Part shown: in pieces, positions 8,403-16,908 of the stretch
Numbering within the stretch: position 1 is the stretch's first letter
How the letters are laid out: each line of letters opens with the position of its first letter
From: Novosphingopyxis baekryungensis DSM 16222
GTDB taxonomy: Bacteria; Pseudomonadota; Alphaproteobacteria; Sphingomonadales; Sphingomonadaceae
Length of the DNA: 64,000 bases
Assembly (NCBI RefSeq): GCF_000420305.1
Contig: NZ_ATUR01000004.1
Span: 62,001 to 126,000, forward strand
Direction: 5' to 3'
Position numbers and translations under genes: made by a program
The notes under the pieces: generated by a model
What the model was told of the DNA's origin: nothing
Seen by the model: the letters and a program-made list of their open reading frames with translations, nothing else
Databases searched by the model: none

Positions 8403-9797
8403 TCAGTGCCCCACCGTCTCGCCGCGTTCGATGCCGGACAGCGCCAGTTGCTCGTCGATCTGGTCCATCAGGCGCTGCAGCCCGGCTTCGCTGCTCGCTT
8501 CGGCGCGGGCCACGAGCACGTCCTGCGTGTTGGAAGCGCGCAGCAGCCACCAGCCATCGTCCGTGTTCACGCGCGCGCCGTCGATATCGCTCATATTCGC
8601 GCCCGCTGCCTTCATGCGCGCGACGATCTCGTCCACCGCGGCGAACTTGCGGCTTTCATCGACCTGGAAGCGCATTTCGGGCGTGTTGATCATGTCCGGC
8701 ATGTCGCTGCGCATCTGCGTGACGGATTTGCCCAGCGTGGTCGCCGCCTTGATCAGGCGCACAGCGGCATAGAGCGCATCGTCGAACCCGTAATAATCAT
8801 TCTTGAAGAAGATGTGGCCACTCATCTCGCCGGCCAGCGGGCTGCCGGTTTCCTTCATCTTGGACTTGATCAGGCTGTGGCCGGTCTTCCACATCAGCGG
8901 CTTGCCGCCCAGTTCGGCGATCTTGTCGTACAGCGCCTGGCTCGCCTTGACGTCGGCGATGATGGTGCTGCCGGGCTCTTCGGCCAGCACATCGGCGGCA
9001 AAGATCTGCATCAACTGATCGCCCCAGATGATGCGGCCCTCGCCGTCGATCGCGCCGATCCGGTCTCCATCACCATCGAAGGCGATGCCGAAATCCAGAT
9101 CGTTGTCCGCGACCAGCTTTTGCAGGTCGACCAGATTTTCCGGCTCGGTCGGATCGGGATGATGGTTGGGAAAGGTGCCGTCCACCTTGGTATAGATGCA
9201 GTGATGTTCACCGGGCAGCTTCGTGATCAGCTGTTCGAGCGCCGGGCCGGCCGCGCCATTGCCCGCATCCCAGCCCACGCGGAATTCGGCGAACTGGTCC
9301 GCGCCCTTGGTGATCCGGTCGATATAGGCGTCCAGCATCGGCTGCTCGCGCGACGTGCCGGTGTCGCCCTTGTCGTCCCAGTCGCCAGCCGTCGCCATCG
9401 CGCCCAGCTTCTGGATGTCCGCGCCGAAGAACGGCCCGCCCTGAAACACCATCTTGAACCCGTTATAATCGGGCGGATTGTGGCTGCCGGTGATCATGAT
9501 GCCGCCGTCGACATCGTCCATGCTGGCTTCGGCGTAATAGAGCATCGGCGTGGGGCCGAGGCCGACGCGCACGACGTTACAGCCGGTGGCGGTGAGCCCC
9601 TTGACCAGCGCCTCTTCCAGCATCGGTGAGCTTTCGCGCCCGTCATAGCCAACAGCGACGCAGTTGCCGCCCGCGCGCCGGATCAGCGTGCCGAAGCCGC
9701 GCCCGATCGCATCCGCATCCTCCGCGCCCAGGGTTTTGCCGAGAATACCGCGAATGTCATATTCACGCAGCGAGGTGGAGTGGAACTGATGGGCCAT
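8403..9797 (-). CDS. phosphomannomutase/phosphoglucomutase
   Basis: Encodes 464 residues, the standard length of the alpha-D-phosphohexomutase superfamily. The catalytic phosphoserine lies in ITGSHNPPDYNG (Ser105), the Mg2+-binding loop is DGDGDR at 241-246, the sugar-binding loop reads GEMSGHIFF, and the C-terminal phosphate-binding loop is RASNTQDVLVARAEA. It interconverts mannose-6-P/mannose-1-P and glucose-6-P/glucose-1-P, feeding nucleotide sugars for envelope polysaccharides. Specificity between the two sugars cannot be decided here, so I give no symbol (algC/manB type). Confidence 0.93.
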   Translation of the reverse strand: MAHQFHSTSLREYDIRGILGKTLGAEDADAIGRGFGTLIRRAGGNCVAVGYDGRESSPMLEEALVKGLTATGCNVVRVGLGPTPMLYYAEASMDDVDGGIMITGSHNPPDYNGFKMVFQGGPFFGADIQKLGAMATAGDWDDKGDTGTSREQPMLDAYIDRITKGADQFAEFRVGWDAGNGAAGPALEQLITKLPGEHHCIYTKVDGTFPNHHPDPTEPENLVDLQKLVADNDLDFGIAFDGDGDRIGAIDGEGRIIWGDQLMQIFAADVLAEEPGSTIIADVKASQALYDKIAELGGKPLMWKTGHSLIKSKMKETGSPLAGEMSGHIFFKNDYYGFDDALYAAVRLIKAATTLGKSVTQMRSDMPDMINTPEMRFQVDESRKFAAVDEIVARMKAAGANMSDIDGARVNTDDGWWLLRASNTQDVLVARAEASSEAGLQRLMDQIDEQLALSGIERGETVGH

Positions 9798-9834
9798 GAA
9801 ACAATGTCCTCAAGATGGAAGGTCGTTGGTCAAA

Positions 9835-10116
9835 CTATTGCCGGGGCCGCCCGGTTGCACGGGCCAGCAGCCGGTCACGCGCATCGGTAAGCGCTTCCAG
9901 CGAGGCGGCGTCATTGGTCTGATCGGGCCGCAGCGCGGCGACCTGCCGGCGCCAGGCGGCACGGATGGTATCGGCATCGGCCTGCGGCGCCACGCCGAGC
10001 AGCCGCGCGGCATCGTCGAGCGGGCGATTTTCCTGGCGCTGCAACCGCTGATTCTTGCCCCGCCACCAGAACCAGGCGACCGCCGCAAGTATCGCGAGGA
10101 GCAGCAGCTTGCCCAT
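9835..10116 (-). CDS. membrane-anchored degenerate J-domain protein
   Basis: Encodes 93 residues. Residues 3-18 form a membrane anchor (KLLLLAILAAVAWFWW). From about residue 36 there is a J-domain-like helix pair, AARLLGVAPQADADTIRAAWRRQVAALRPDQ, and a third helix of the type LEALTDARDRLL. The HPD tripeptide needed to stimulate DnaK ATPase is RPD here, so co-chaperone activity may be weak or lost. The gene begins one base after the stop of mipZ, so the two are almost certainly co-transcribed. Confidence 0.78.
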   Translation of the reverse strand: MGKLLLLAILAAVAWFWWRGKNQRLQRQENRPLDDAARLLGVAPQADADTIRAAWRRQVAALRPDQTNDAASLEALTDARDRLLARATGRPRQ

Positions 10117-10117
10117 G

Positions 10118-10897
10118 TCAGGCGTCGACCGCCAGTTTCAGGTGCAGCGCCGATATCAGCGCGCGCAGTTCCTGCCGGGCGGCGATATGGCTGGTGCCCA
10201 GCTGGCCGAGATGCCCCTTGTCGAGCAGGGTCAGCCCGCTGGGGAACAGTTCGCGGTAGATCACCCGCTCGCTAAGGCCGGGGATCACGCGAAAGCCGAC
10301 GCGCTTGGCCAGCGCATCGAGCGCGGAGCCTACGCGTTGCTGGTTGCGCGCTTCCATATTGTGCATGCGGTTGCGCAGCACGACCCAGTCGATCGACTTG
10401 CCGTCCTGCCGCGCGCGCTTGGTCCGCGCTTCCCAGATAAGCTCGGCATAGAAGCTGATCTTGGTCACTTCGAAGCTTTCGGCATCGACCTTTCCGATCA
10501 GATCGAAATCGACGAAGCTGTCGTTGATCGGCGTGACCAGCGTGTCCGACATGGTGGCGACGAAGCGCGCATGGGGATCGTCGCGGCCGGGCGTGTCGAA
10601 CAGCAGGAAGTCCATGCCTTCGCCCATGCGCGCGATCTGCTGTTCCAGCTCGTCCTGGCTGTCCTGCTCCAGCGCCTCGAACAACGGCGTGGGCAGATCC
10701 ACGTCCCGCCGGGCAGCGGTGGCGGCGCGATTTTCCAGATAGCGGAACAACGTGCGCTGGCGGCTGTCGAGATCGATACAGGCGACCTTGGCCCCCTGCA
10801 TCGCCAGCCCCACGGCGACATGGACGGCGGTGGTGGACTTGCCGGTGCCGCCCTTTTCATTGGCAAAAACGATATGATGCGGGCCCTGCGCGGCCAT
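10118..10897 (-). CDS. mipZ: MipZ-type ParA-family ATPase (division-plane positioning)
   Basis: Encodes 259 residues, starting with HHIVFANEKGGTGKSTTAVHVAVGLA, which contains the deviant Walker A typical of ParA/MinD proteins (Lys at the KGGTGK positions). ACIDLDSRQRTLFRYLENR and FLLFDTPGRDD match the MipZ subgroup. MipZ forms a gradient from the ParB-bound origin and blocks FtsZ assembly away from midcell in alphaproteobacteria. Followed without a gap by the J-domain membrane protein and divergent from panC. Confidence 0.9.
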   Translation of the reverse strand: MAAQGPHHIVFANEKGGTGKSTTAVHVAVGLAMQGAKVACIDLDSRQRTLFRYLENRAATAARRDVDLPTPLFEALEQDSQDELEQQIARMGEGMDFLLFDTPGRDDPHARFVATMSDTLVTPINDSFVDFDLIGKVDAESFEVTKISFYAELIWEARTKRARQDGKSIDWVVLRNRMHNMEARNQQRVGSALDALAKRVGFRVIPGLSERVIYRELFPSGLTLLDKGHLGQLGTSHIAARQELRALISALHLKLAVDA

Positions 10898-11018
10898 GAA
10901 TTCCCCCTTGGATCAGCCTTCGGCCTTGAGACGAACCGGCTTGGCTGACATGCGTTATCGCCTGGCCGACCGGCTGCTATGCGATCGGCGGACTGTCGGG
11001 CCATGGCTTACCGAAGGG

Positions 11019-11873
11019 ATGATAGCGGTGCAATTGATCAATCGCCTGGCGGCGCTGCGCAGCGCCGTCGACCAGTTGAAAACGGGCGGAAAACTGGCAC
11101 TGGTGCCCACCATGGGCGCGCTGCATGCGGGGCATCTGCGGCTGGTCGAAGCGGCGCGGGACGCCGCCGACCGGGTGGCCGTGTCGATCTTCGTCAATCC
11201 CGCGCAGTTCGGTCCGGGCGAGGATCTGGACGCCTATCCGCGCCAGCTGGAAGAAGACGCCGCCAGGCTGAAGGCCGCCGGGGTGGACCTGCTCTGGGCA
11301 CCCTCCACCGAGGAGGTGTACGCGCCCGGCTTTGCCACCAGCGTGCGCGTGGATGGTGTGAGCGAGGGGCTGTGCGGCGCGTCGCGGCCGGGGCATTTCG
11401 ATGGCGTGGCGCTGGTGGTCGCCAAATTGTTCAACCAGGTCCGCCCGGACATCGCGCTGTTCGGCCAGAAGGACTTTCAGCAGCTCGCCGTGATCCGGCG
11501 GATGGCGGTCGATCTGGATTTCCCGATCGAGATTATCGGCGTGCCCACGGTGCGCGATGCGGACGGCCTCGCGCTGTCTTCGCGCAACGCCTATCTTACG
11601 GCAGAGGGCCGCATGCAGGCGGCGGCGCTGCCCGCGGCCATGCAAGCGGCGGCGGCGGCGCTGCGCGCAGGCAACGCGCCCGCCACCGTTCTGGATGAGG
11701 CCAAGAACAGCCTGCTGCGGGGCGGCTTTACTTCGATCGATTATCTGGAAATGCGGGCAGGGGACGATCTGCGATTACTGGACCGCGTGCAGGATGGCGC
11801 GCGGCTGTTCGTTGCGGCGCGTATCGAAGGCACCCGGCTGATCGACAATATTCCGGTCGCCATGCCCGCTTGA
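11019..11873 (+). CDS. panC: pantothenate synthetase
   Basis: From the ATG at 11019 the protein is 284 residues, typical of PanC. An ORF open from 10896 would overlap mipZ and lacks support; GAAGGG lies a few bases before 11019. The ATP-binding HIGH-type motif PTMGALHAGHL is at 30-40, the pantoate-binding region is VSIFVNPAQFGPGEDLDAYPR, the flavour-invariant FGQKDFQQLAVIRRM follows, and the KMSKS-equivalent loop is LALSSRNAYL. It condenses pantoate and beta-alanine with ATP in coenzyme A synthesis. No panB or panD is in the window. Confidence 0.96.
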   Translation: MIAVQLINRLAALRSAVDQLKTGGKLALVPTMGALHAGHLRLVEAARDAADRVAVSIFVNPAQFGPGEDLDAYPRQLEEDAARLKAAGVDLLWAPSTEEVYAPGFATSVRVDGVSEGLCGASRPGHFDGVALVVAKLFNQVRPDIALFGQKDFQQLAVIRRMAVDLDFPIEIIGVPTVRDADGLALSSRNAYLTAEGRMQAAALPAAMQAAAAALRAGNAPATVLDEAKNSLLRGGFTSIDYLEMRAGDDLRLLDRVQDGARLFVAARIEGTRLIDNIPVAMPA

Positions 11874-11880
11874 TTTGGCG

Positions 11881-11895
11881 TTAACGAATTGTTGA
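11881..11895 (+). promoter_or_regulatory. possible weak CtrA-type half-matched site
   Basis: The bases TTAA-CGAATTG-TTGA match the alphaproteobacterial CtrA consensus TTAA-N7-TTAA with one mismatch, about 48 bases before the Sel1-repeat gene start. This is a single short match and may be chance. Confidence 0.25.
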
Positions 11896-11942
11896 CCATA
11901 TTCTGGTGAAACTGTCCCATCCAAGCTGAAGGGGCAGGGACG

Positions 11943-12236
11943 ATGGGGAATAGTCTGAAAAGCGCACGCTTTCTGATCGAAAGCCGAATAGCCGATGCGG
12001 CCAGGGGCAATGCCGACGCACTATACGATCTGGGCGTGGCCTATTCGACCGGCAGCGGTGTCGATATCGATCTGGTGGAAGCGCATAAATGGTTCAATCT
12101 TGCCGCGCTGAACGGCAGCGAAGAGGGCATGATGTGCCGGGCGGAAATCGCCTATGACATGACGGCGCGCGAAATTGCCGATGCACAGCGCGAGGCGCGT
12201 GCCTGGCTGCGCTCCGGCGATCGACGGGCGGCGTAA
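11943..12236 (+). CDS. Sel1-repeat protein
   Basis: Encodes 97 residues. The central part, ADALYDLGVAYSTGSGVDIDLVEAHKWFNLAALNGSEEG, is a clear Sel1-like repeat (A..LG..Y..G.GV..D..EA..WF..AA..G). The protein is only one to two repeats long and has no signal peptide. Such repeats mediate protein contacts. Upstream there is a possible CtrA-type element. It is convergent with the next gene. Confidence 0.8.
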   Translation: MGNSLKSARFLIESRIADAARGNADALYDLGVAYSTGSGVDIDLVEAHKWFNLAALNGSEEGMMCRAEIAYDMTAREIADAQREARAWLRSGDRRAA

Positions 12237-12316
12237 CCTTACGCAAAAACCAGCCGTCGTTTTTAGGCGGCGCCGGGCTGGCCGCAGCATAAACCACGGG
12301 AAAACAGGGACGGCCG

Positions 12317-13456
12317 TCAGCTGCCTTTCCGGAACGGCCCCATGTCGTTCAGAAATTCGATCTCCTGCGCCACCGCCTGGCGCTCGCGCAGCAGGAAATC
12401 GTCCACCGCATCGCGAAAGCCTTCATCGGCAATGAAATGGGCCGAATAGGTCGGCGTCGGTTCATAGCCGCGCGCCAGCTTGTGCTGGCCCTGCGCGCCG
12501 GCCTCCACCGTGGCCAGGCCGCGCTCGATGGCAATGTCGATCGCCTGATAATAGCATAGCTCGAAATGCAGGAACGGCACGTCCATCAACGCGCCCCAAT
12601 AGCGGCCATAGATGGTGTCCGGCCCCAGCAGGTTCAGCGCGCCGGCAATCGGCTGGTCTCCATCGAAGGCCAGCACCAGCACGATGCGATCGCCCAGCCG
12701 CTGGCCCAGCAGATCGAAGGCCTGCCGCGTCAGATAGGGCGTGCCCCATTTGCGCGCGCCGGTATCCTGATAGAACAGCCAGAAGGCGTCCCAATGCTCG
12801 GCGCGAATGGCATCGCCGGTGAACCGCTCGATCCGCACCGCGCCTTGCGCGGCGGCCCGTTCCTTGCGGATGTTCTTGCGCTTGCGGCTGGACAGCGCAG
12901 CCAGAAAGCCGTCGAAATCGGCATAGTCGCGGTTCTTCCAGTGGAACTGGCTGTCGGTGCGGATCAGCCAGCCCGCCTCCTCGAACAGCGCGATCTGGTC
13001 CGGTGCGACGAAGCTGGCATGCGCGCTGCTGAGCCCGTTCTGCAGCACCAGCGTTTCGGCCGCCTGCAGCAATGGCGCGGCCAGCGCGTCGTCGCGCAGC
13101 AGCAGGCGCGGGCCGGGAACGGGGGAGAAGGGCGCGGCAATCTGCAGCTTGGGATAATAGCGCCCGCCCGCGCTCTCGAACGCATGCGCCCAGCTCTGGT
13201 CGAACACATATTCGCCCTGGCTGTGGGATTTCAGATAGGCGGGCAGCGCGGCGGCCAGCGCGCCCCCCGCATCCTTGATCACGATCGACGCGGGGCTCCA
13301 GCCGCTGCCCGGCCCGACGCTGCCGGACTGTTCCATGGCCGACAGAAAGGCATGGCCGGTAAACGGGTTGCCGCTGGGGTTGCAGGCATCCCATTGCCCG
13401 GCCGGCAGATCGGCAACGCCCTTGGCGATCTGCGCCATGATCCGGTCTTCAGCCAT
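12317..13456 (-). CDS. FemAB/GNAT-like acyltransferase (DUF482 / peptidogalycan family)
   Basis: Encodes 379 residues. Features of the DUF482 family are visible: NPFTGHAFLSAMEQSGSVGPGSGW near the N-terminus, a GEYVFDQSWAHAFESAGGRYYPKLQIAAPFSPVPGPRLL-type central segment, and YGRYWGALMDVPFLHFELCYYQAIDIAIERGL near the C-terminus, which together form a GNAT/FemAB fold. Family members are proposed to transfer acyl or aminoacyl groups; the substrate is unknown. The gene is monocistronic between the Sel1 gene (convergent) and the DUF3572-HAD-RidA operon. Confidence 0.85.
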   Translation of the reverse strand: MAEDRIMAQIAKGVADLPAGQWDACNPSGNPFTGHAFLSAMEQSGSVGPGSGWSPASIVIKDAGGALAAALPAYLKSHSQGEYVFDQSWAHAFESAGGRYYPKLQIAAPFSPVPGPRLLLRDDALAAPLLQAAETLVLQNGLSSAHASFVAPDQIALFEEAGWLIRTDSQFHWKNRDYADFDGFLAALSSRKRKNIRKERAAAQGAVRIERFTGDAIRAEHWDAFWLFYQDTGARKWGTPYLTRQAFDLLGQRLGDRIVLVLAFDGDQPIAGALNLLGPDTIYGRYWGALMDVPFLHFELCYYQAIDIAIERGLATVEAGAQGQHKLARGYEPTPTYSAHFIADEGFRDAVDDFLLRERQAVAQEIEFLNDMGPFRKGS

Positions 13457-13474
13457 GATCGGATAAACGCATCA

Positions 13475-13507
13475 GCCGCCCGCCGTTCCCGAACGGCGGT
13501 GGCGGGC
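13475..13507. repeat. GC-rich hairpin between ridA and the FemAB-like gene
   Basis: The arms GCCCGCCGTTC and its near-complement GAACGGCGG-T-GGCGGGC face each other around a short CC(G) loop. The strong hairpin lies just after the ridA stop on the minus strand. There is no clear T-run after it, so whether it terminates transcription is uncertain. Confidence 0.4.
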
Positions 13508-13544
13508 GCGCGCTTTCATGCGGTTATGCGGTGCGGCGGGCAGC

Positions 13545-14006
13545 TTAGTTGCGCAGCGCAACAATGGCATCGATTTCCACGGCGGCATTCAGCGGCAGCA
13601 CGGGCGTGGCCACGGCGCTGCGGGCGTGGCGGCCAGCCTCACCGAACACCTGCTCCATCAGATCGGACGCGCCGTTCACCACCTTGGGCTGATCGGAGAA
13701 ATCCGGGGTGGATGCCACGAATGCACCCAGCTTCACGATCTGCACCACGCGCTCCAGATCGCCGTCCAGCGCCGCCTTGATCTGCGCAATCAGCATGATG
13801 CCGCAGGCGCGGGCCGCTTCCACGCCCCGTTCCAGCGAGACGTCCGCCCCCAGCTTGCCGGTCACGATCGCGCCGTCGATGAAGGGCAGCTGGCCGGACA
13901 CATAGAGCATGCCGTTCGCGATCACCGCCGGGCGATAGGAGGCCACAGGGGCCGCCGGCTCGGGCAAGGTGATGCCGATATCTGACAGGTTCGATTCGAA
14001 GCTCAT
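13545..14006 (-). CDS. RidA/YjgF-family protein (enamine/imine deaminase type)
   Basis: Encodes 153 residues. ANGMLYVSGQLPFIDG and the C-terminal part VATPVLPLNAAVEIDAIVALRN match the RidA fold, although the catalytic Arg context (usually ..R.AV.V..LP) reads RSAVATPVLPLNAAVEID, as in the longer YjgF-like subgroup. RidA proteins hydrolyse reactive 2-aminoacrylate-type imines. The start codon overlaps the stop of the upstream HAD gene by 4 bases, so this is the last gene of a three-gene operon. Confidence 0.87.
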   Translation of the reverse strand: MSFESNLSDIGITLPEPAAPVASYRPAVIANGMLYVSGQLPFIDGAIVTGKLGADVSLERGVEAARACGIMLIAQIKAALDGDLERVVQIVKLGAFVASTPDFSDQPKVVNGASDLMEQVFGEAGRHARSAVATPVLPLNAAVEIDAIVALRN

Positions 14007-14659
14007 ACCGTTTCTCCAACTGGCGCGTGGCCTTCGGCCAGCCGCGCTTCAATCCATTCCAGAGCCGCGTCCCAGCGGTCGATCCGCGCATGCGCGTCGG
14101 GCGCCGGCGGAATGCTGCCAGCCAGCCGCGGCTCGCCCACCATATGCAGCCGCCATACTTCAGGGCGATGTTTCTTCACCGATTCATGGTGATTGGGCAG
14201 ATCGTCGATAAAGACAGTCACGCTCGGGTCGAACCGGTCCACGATCTCGCTCAGCGGCGTGCCCTTGCCGCCCTGGTTGCAGCGCACCTCATGATCGATC
14301 CCCACGGCCTTCAGCTGCGCCGTGCGCGCCTCCTGCCGGTGATCGAGCAGATTGGTCAGCACCACCACATCGGCCTTGGCCGCGAGCGTGCGAATCGCCT
14401 CCACCGCGCCGTCGATCGGCTGCTGGCGGTTCATCTGGTCGTCGAAAAAGGCATTCAGCAGCGGCCAGACCTCTTCCTGCTCCACCACCGTGCCATCATG
14501 CTTGTGGCGCAGCGCCTCGGCAAAGCCGCCATGATCCAGATCGAAGTGGATGCCATGCGCCTCGTCCAGCCATTCGGCGAACGGCACCACCATGTGCAAC
14601 AGCACCTCGTCGCAATCGGTGATGATCAGCGGCCGTCCGGCCCGGTCGGGAGAAGTCAT
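14003..14659 (-). CDS. HAD-superfamily hydrolase-like protein
   Basis: Encodes 218 residues. Motif I appears as ITDCDEVLL (Asp15, Asp17), motif II as VVLTNLLDH, and the metal-binding acidic pair as VFIDDLPNHHES. The overall order fits a small HAD phosphatase with an alpha-helical cap. The substrate is unknown. It overlaps both neighbours by 4 bases, so the DUF3572, HAD and RidA genes are translationally coupled. Confidence 0.8.
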   Translation of the reverse strand: MTSPDRAGRPLIITDCDEVLLHMVVPFAEWLDEAHGIHFDLDHGGFAEALRHKHDGTVVEQEEVWPLLNAFFDDQMNRQQPIDGAVEAIRTLAAKADVVVLTNLLDHRQEARTAQLKAVGIDHEVRCNQGGKGTPLSEIVDRFDPSVTVFIDDLPNHHESVKKHRPEVWRLHMVGEPRLAGSIPPAPDAHARIDRWDAALEWIEARLAEGHAPVGETV

Positions 14660-14937
14660 GCATCCAGCTTTCGTGCTGCGGCGGGAATCTGTGAGGGGTC
14701 GATCTGGCGTGCCTCGGCATAGCTTACAAGGTCCGGCTCATAGGCTTCCAGAAAGCCCAGCACCGCGCGGTGGGTGGCCTGATCCTGCAATCCGGCGCGC
14801 AGCGCGTCCGGTGTCAGGCCCGTCAGATCGAGGAAGCGCACGGCGCGCGCATCGTCGCTCATGATCCAGGCCAGCGCATCGAGCGCCAGCGCGACAGGGT
14901 CTGTGTGGGAGATCGGGTTGGAGGTTGGCGAGCGCAC
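14656..14937 (-). CDS. DUF3572-family protein
   Basis: Encodes 93 residues, with ALDALAWIMSDDARAVRFLDLTGLTPDALRAGL and LGFLEAYEPDLVSYAEA, which match the small alphaproteobacterial DUF3572 family. It has no signal peptide, so it is cytoplasmic. The function is unknown. It is first in the operon with the HAD and RidA genes and is divergent from divK. Confidence 0.82.
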   Translation of the reverse strand: MRSPTSNPISHTDPVALALDALAWIMSDDARAVRFLDLTGLTPDALRAGLQDQATHRAVLGFLEAYEPDLVSYAEARQIDPSQIPAAARKLDA

Positions 14938-14988
14938 CCGCTTGGCTTAGAGAATTGGCGACGCAGCGCAAGCAGGGGTTGAGCAATC

Positions 14989-15354
14989 ATGGCCAAACGC
15001 ATCCTCATCGTGGAGGATAACGAGCTGAACCTGAAGCTGTTCACCGATCTGCTGCGGGCGCACAGCTTCATGGTCGAGCCGTTGACCGATGGGCGCGAGG
15101 CGGTGGAAACGGCGCGGGCGTTCAAGCCCGATCTCATCATCATGGACATTCAGCTGCCGCATGTCAGCGGGCTGGATCTGATCGTCCAGCTGAAGGCGGA
15201 CCGCGCGCTCCGGCCCATCCCGATCCTGGCGGTGACGGCCTATGCCGGCAAAGGGGACGAGGAACGCATCCGCGAGGCGGGGGCGGAAGGCTATGTCTCC
15301 AAACCGGTGGCGGTGATGAAGTTCGTGGAGGCTGTGCAGGAGGCCATGCGCTAA
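14989..15354 (+). CDS. divK: single-domain response regulator DivK
   Basis: Encodes 121 residues made only of a receiver domain. ILIVEDNELNLKLFTDLL holds the acidic pocket, Asp53 in LIIMDIQLP is the phosphoacceptor, and the conserved Thr and Lys lie in AVTAYAGKGDE and GYVSKPV. The ELNLKLF sequence after VEDN is characteristic of DivK, which with DivJ/PleC controls CckA and CtrA during the cell cycle. In many relatives it precedes pleD, but here rpmG follows on the other strand. Confidence 0.88.
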   Translation: MAKRILIVEDNELNLKLFTDLLRAHSFMVEPLTDGREAVETARAFKPDLIIMDIQLPHVSGLDLIVQLKADRALRPIPILAVTAYAGKGDEERIREAGAEGYVSKPVAVMKFVEAVQEAMR

Positions 15355-15415
15355 GGGCGCGCGGCGCGAACGTGCACAAGCGCACGCCCCCCATGGGATC
15401 ACCCGGCGCGCACGA

Positions 15416-15441
15416 CAAAACCCCGACAAAAGCCGGGGTGC
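15416..15441 (-). terminator. rho-independent terminator, likely of rpmG
   Basis: On the minus strand ACCCCG - GCTTTTGT - CGGGGT is followed by TTTTG. This is a short GC hairpin with a T-run, about 65 bases after the rpmG stop. Confidence 0.6.
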
Positions 15442-15503
15442 TGTCTCTTCGGAACATCATGGCTGAACGCTGCGCGGAGGCAGCCCGTTCAGCGCCGGAT
15501 CAA

Positions 15504-15671
15504 TTACTTGATCTTGGCTTCCTTGAACTCGACATGCTTGCGCGCGACGGGATCATATTTGCGGAACGTCATCTTCTCGGTGATGTTGCGCGGATTTTTC
15601 TTGGTCACGTAGAAGAAACCCGTATCGGCGGTGCTTACGAGCTTGATCTTCACGGTGGCGGGCTTCGCCAT
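15504..15671 (-). CDS. rpmG: 50S ribosomal protein L33
   Basis: Translation from the ATG at 15671 gives 55 residues beginning [18 protein letters not shown] and containing [10 protein letters not shown] and [16 protein letters not shown], the standard L33 sequence without zinc-binding cysteine pairs (C- form). It is a component of the large ribosomal subunit near the E site. A hairpin terminator follows. Confidence 0.96.
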   Translation of the reverse strand: MAKPATVKIKLVSTADTGFFYVTKKNPRNITEKMTFRKYDPVARKHVEFKEAKIK

Positions 15672-15843
15672 GATACCTATCCTATTCCTGAAAGTTCGGG
15701 CGGGCGGCTGATTCGAACGCCGACCACGACAAGCCGGTGCCGATGACCTGTTGTGGCGGCGGAGTCAAGGTTGCTGTGGATAAAGTGCGGTTTTTGGCGG
15801 TGCCGAATGCCCCGTCAGCGAGCGGGTTCACAGGAAGGCCGGA

Positions 15844-16206
15844 TCAGGCGTCGATCAGTTCGTGGATCGCCTGTTCGGTCTGCATCGACGCGCGGTGCAA
15901 CTGGGCGATGAGCGGCCCGGTATCGTCTTCCGGCGCCCGTTCGATCGCGCCGGTTAGGGCGGCCACGCGTGCGGCGCCCACGCTGAGCGCCGCGCCCTTG
16001 AAATAATGCGCGCTGGAGCGGGTGGCATCGCGGTCTCCCTTGGCGAAATGATCGCCGATGATGCGCGGGCGCAGCCGCAGCTCCGCAATGAAGCTCTGCA
16101 CGAAATCCATGAACGGCTCGAACCCGATGGTGTCGATCAGCTCGTCCAGCTGCTCCTGATCCAGCAGCGCATGCGCGCCGGGCACCGGTGCGATAAAGGC
16201 CTTCAT
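15844..16206 (-). CDS. Hpt-domain phosphotransfer protein
   Basis: Encodes 120 residues forming a four-helix Hpt domain. The phosphorylatable His lies in SSAHYFKGAALSVGA (His67, pattern HxxKG). Such proteins pass phosphate between receiver domains. Its start overlaps the stop of the LuxR-type response regulator by 4 bases, which suggests the two work in one relay; the partner histidine kinase is not in the window. Confidence 0.88.
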   Translation of the reverse strand: MKAFIAPVPGAHALLDQEQLDELIDTIGFEPFMDFVQSFIAELRLRPRIIGDHFAKGDRDATRSSAHYFKGAALSVGAARVAALTGAIERAPEDDTGPLIAQLHRASMQTEQAIHELIDA

Positions 16207-16841
16207 TGTTCGGCCCGCGCCAGCATGAGGATGGCCTGGGTGCGGTTGGGGACGGCAAGTTTTTTCAAAATGGCCTTCACATGGGTTTTTACGGTGATTT
16301 CCGACAGATCGAGATCATAGGCGATCTGCTTGTTGAGCGAGCCGTCGCTCATGGCGCGCAGCACGCGCAGCTGCGCGGCGGTGAGCGTGCGGATGCGCTG
16401 CACTTCGGTGCGATCCGCATCCTCGATAGCATCCTGCGCCCCGGCTGAAAACCAGCGGCCACGGCCCAGCACGGTGCGAATCGCCTCCACCATCTCCGGC
16501 ATGGACGCTTCCTTGGAGAGGAACCCGTCGGCCCCCAGTACGGACAGCTCCTGTTCCACCGCGGGATTGGCGGTGCCGCTGATCACCAGCATCGGCAGAT
16601 CGGGGAACTGGTCGCGAAATTCGGACAGGCTGAGCAGGCCGCGGCTATCGGGCAGCGAAAGGTCCATGGTCACCATGTCGGCATCGGCGGCCATGCGGCG
16701 CGCATCGGACAGGGAGCCGGTTTCTACCAGATGGGTGCCCGGTGCGGCGGCAGCAAAGGCCAGGGCGGTGGCCTTCCGGCACATCGGGTGATCGTCCACG
16801 ATGATGGCGGTTTTTCCCAAGCCCCAAGCTCCTGTTAGCAC
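16203..16841 (-). CDS. NarL/LuxR-type response regulator
   Basis: Encodes 212 residues. The N-terminal receiver contains the acidic pair in AIIVDDHP and phosphoacceptor Asp60 in VTMDLSLPDSRG. The C-terminal LuxR-type helix-turn-helix is LTAAQLRVLRAMSDGSLNKQIAYDL - ITVKTHVKAIL. It is a DNA-binding transcription regulator. The exact start is open; a TTG codon close to LGKTAIIVDD would give a shorter, more typical N-terminus. Coupled to the Hpt gene. Confidence 0.9.
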   Translation of the reverse strand: MLTGAWGLGKTAIIVDDHPMCRKATALAFAAAAPGTHLVETGSLSDARRMAADADMVTMDLSLPDSRGLLSLSEFRDQFPDLPMLVISGTANPAVEQELSVLGADGFLSKEASMPEMVEAIRTVLGRGRWFSAGAQDAIEDADRTEVQRIRTLTAAQLRVLRAMSDGSLNKQIAYDLDLSEITVKTHVKAILKKLAVPNRTQAILMLARAEQ

Positions 16842-16908
16842 CCGCCCTGATGATGGGGGGATTAGATGACAGGTGCTAACAGAAGCTGGTTAATAAAATT
16901 GCGGGCCC

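Noticed and set aside
15705-15745. tRNA-like string GATTCGAACGCC near rpmG
   Set aside because: There is no acceptor or anticodon stem around it; it is not a tRNA gene.
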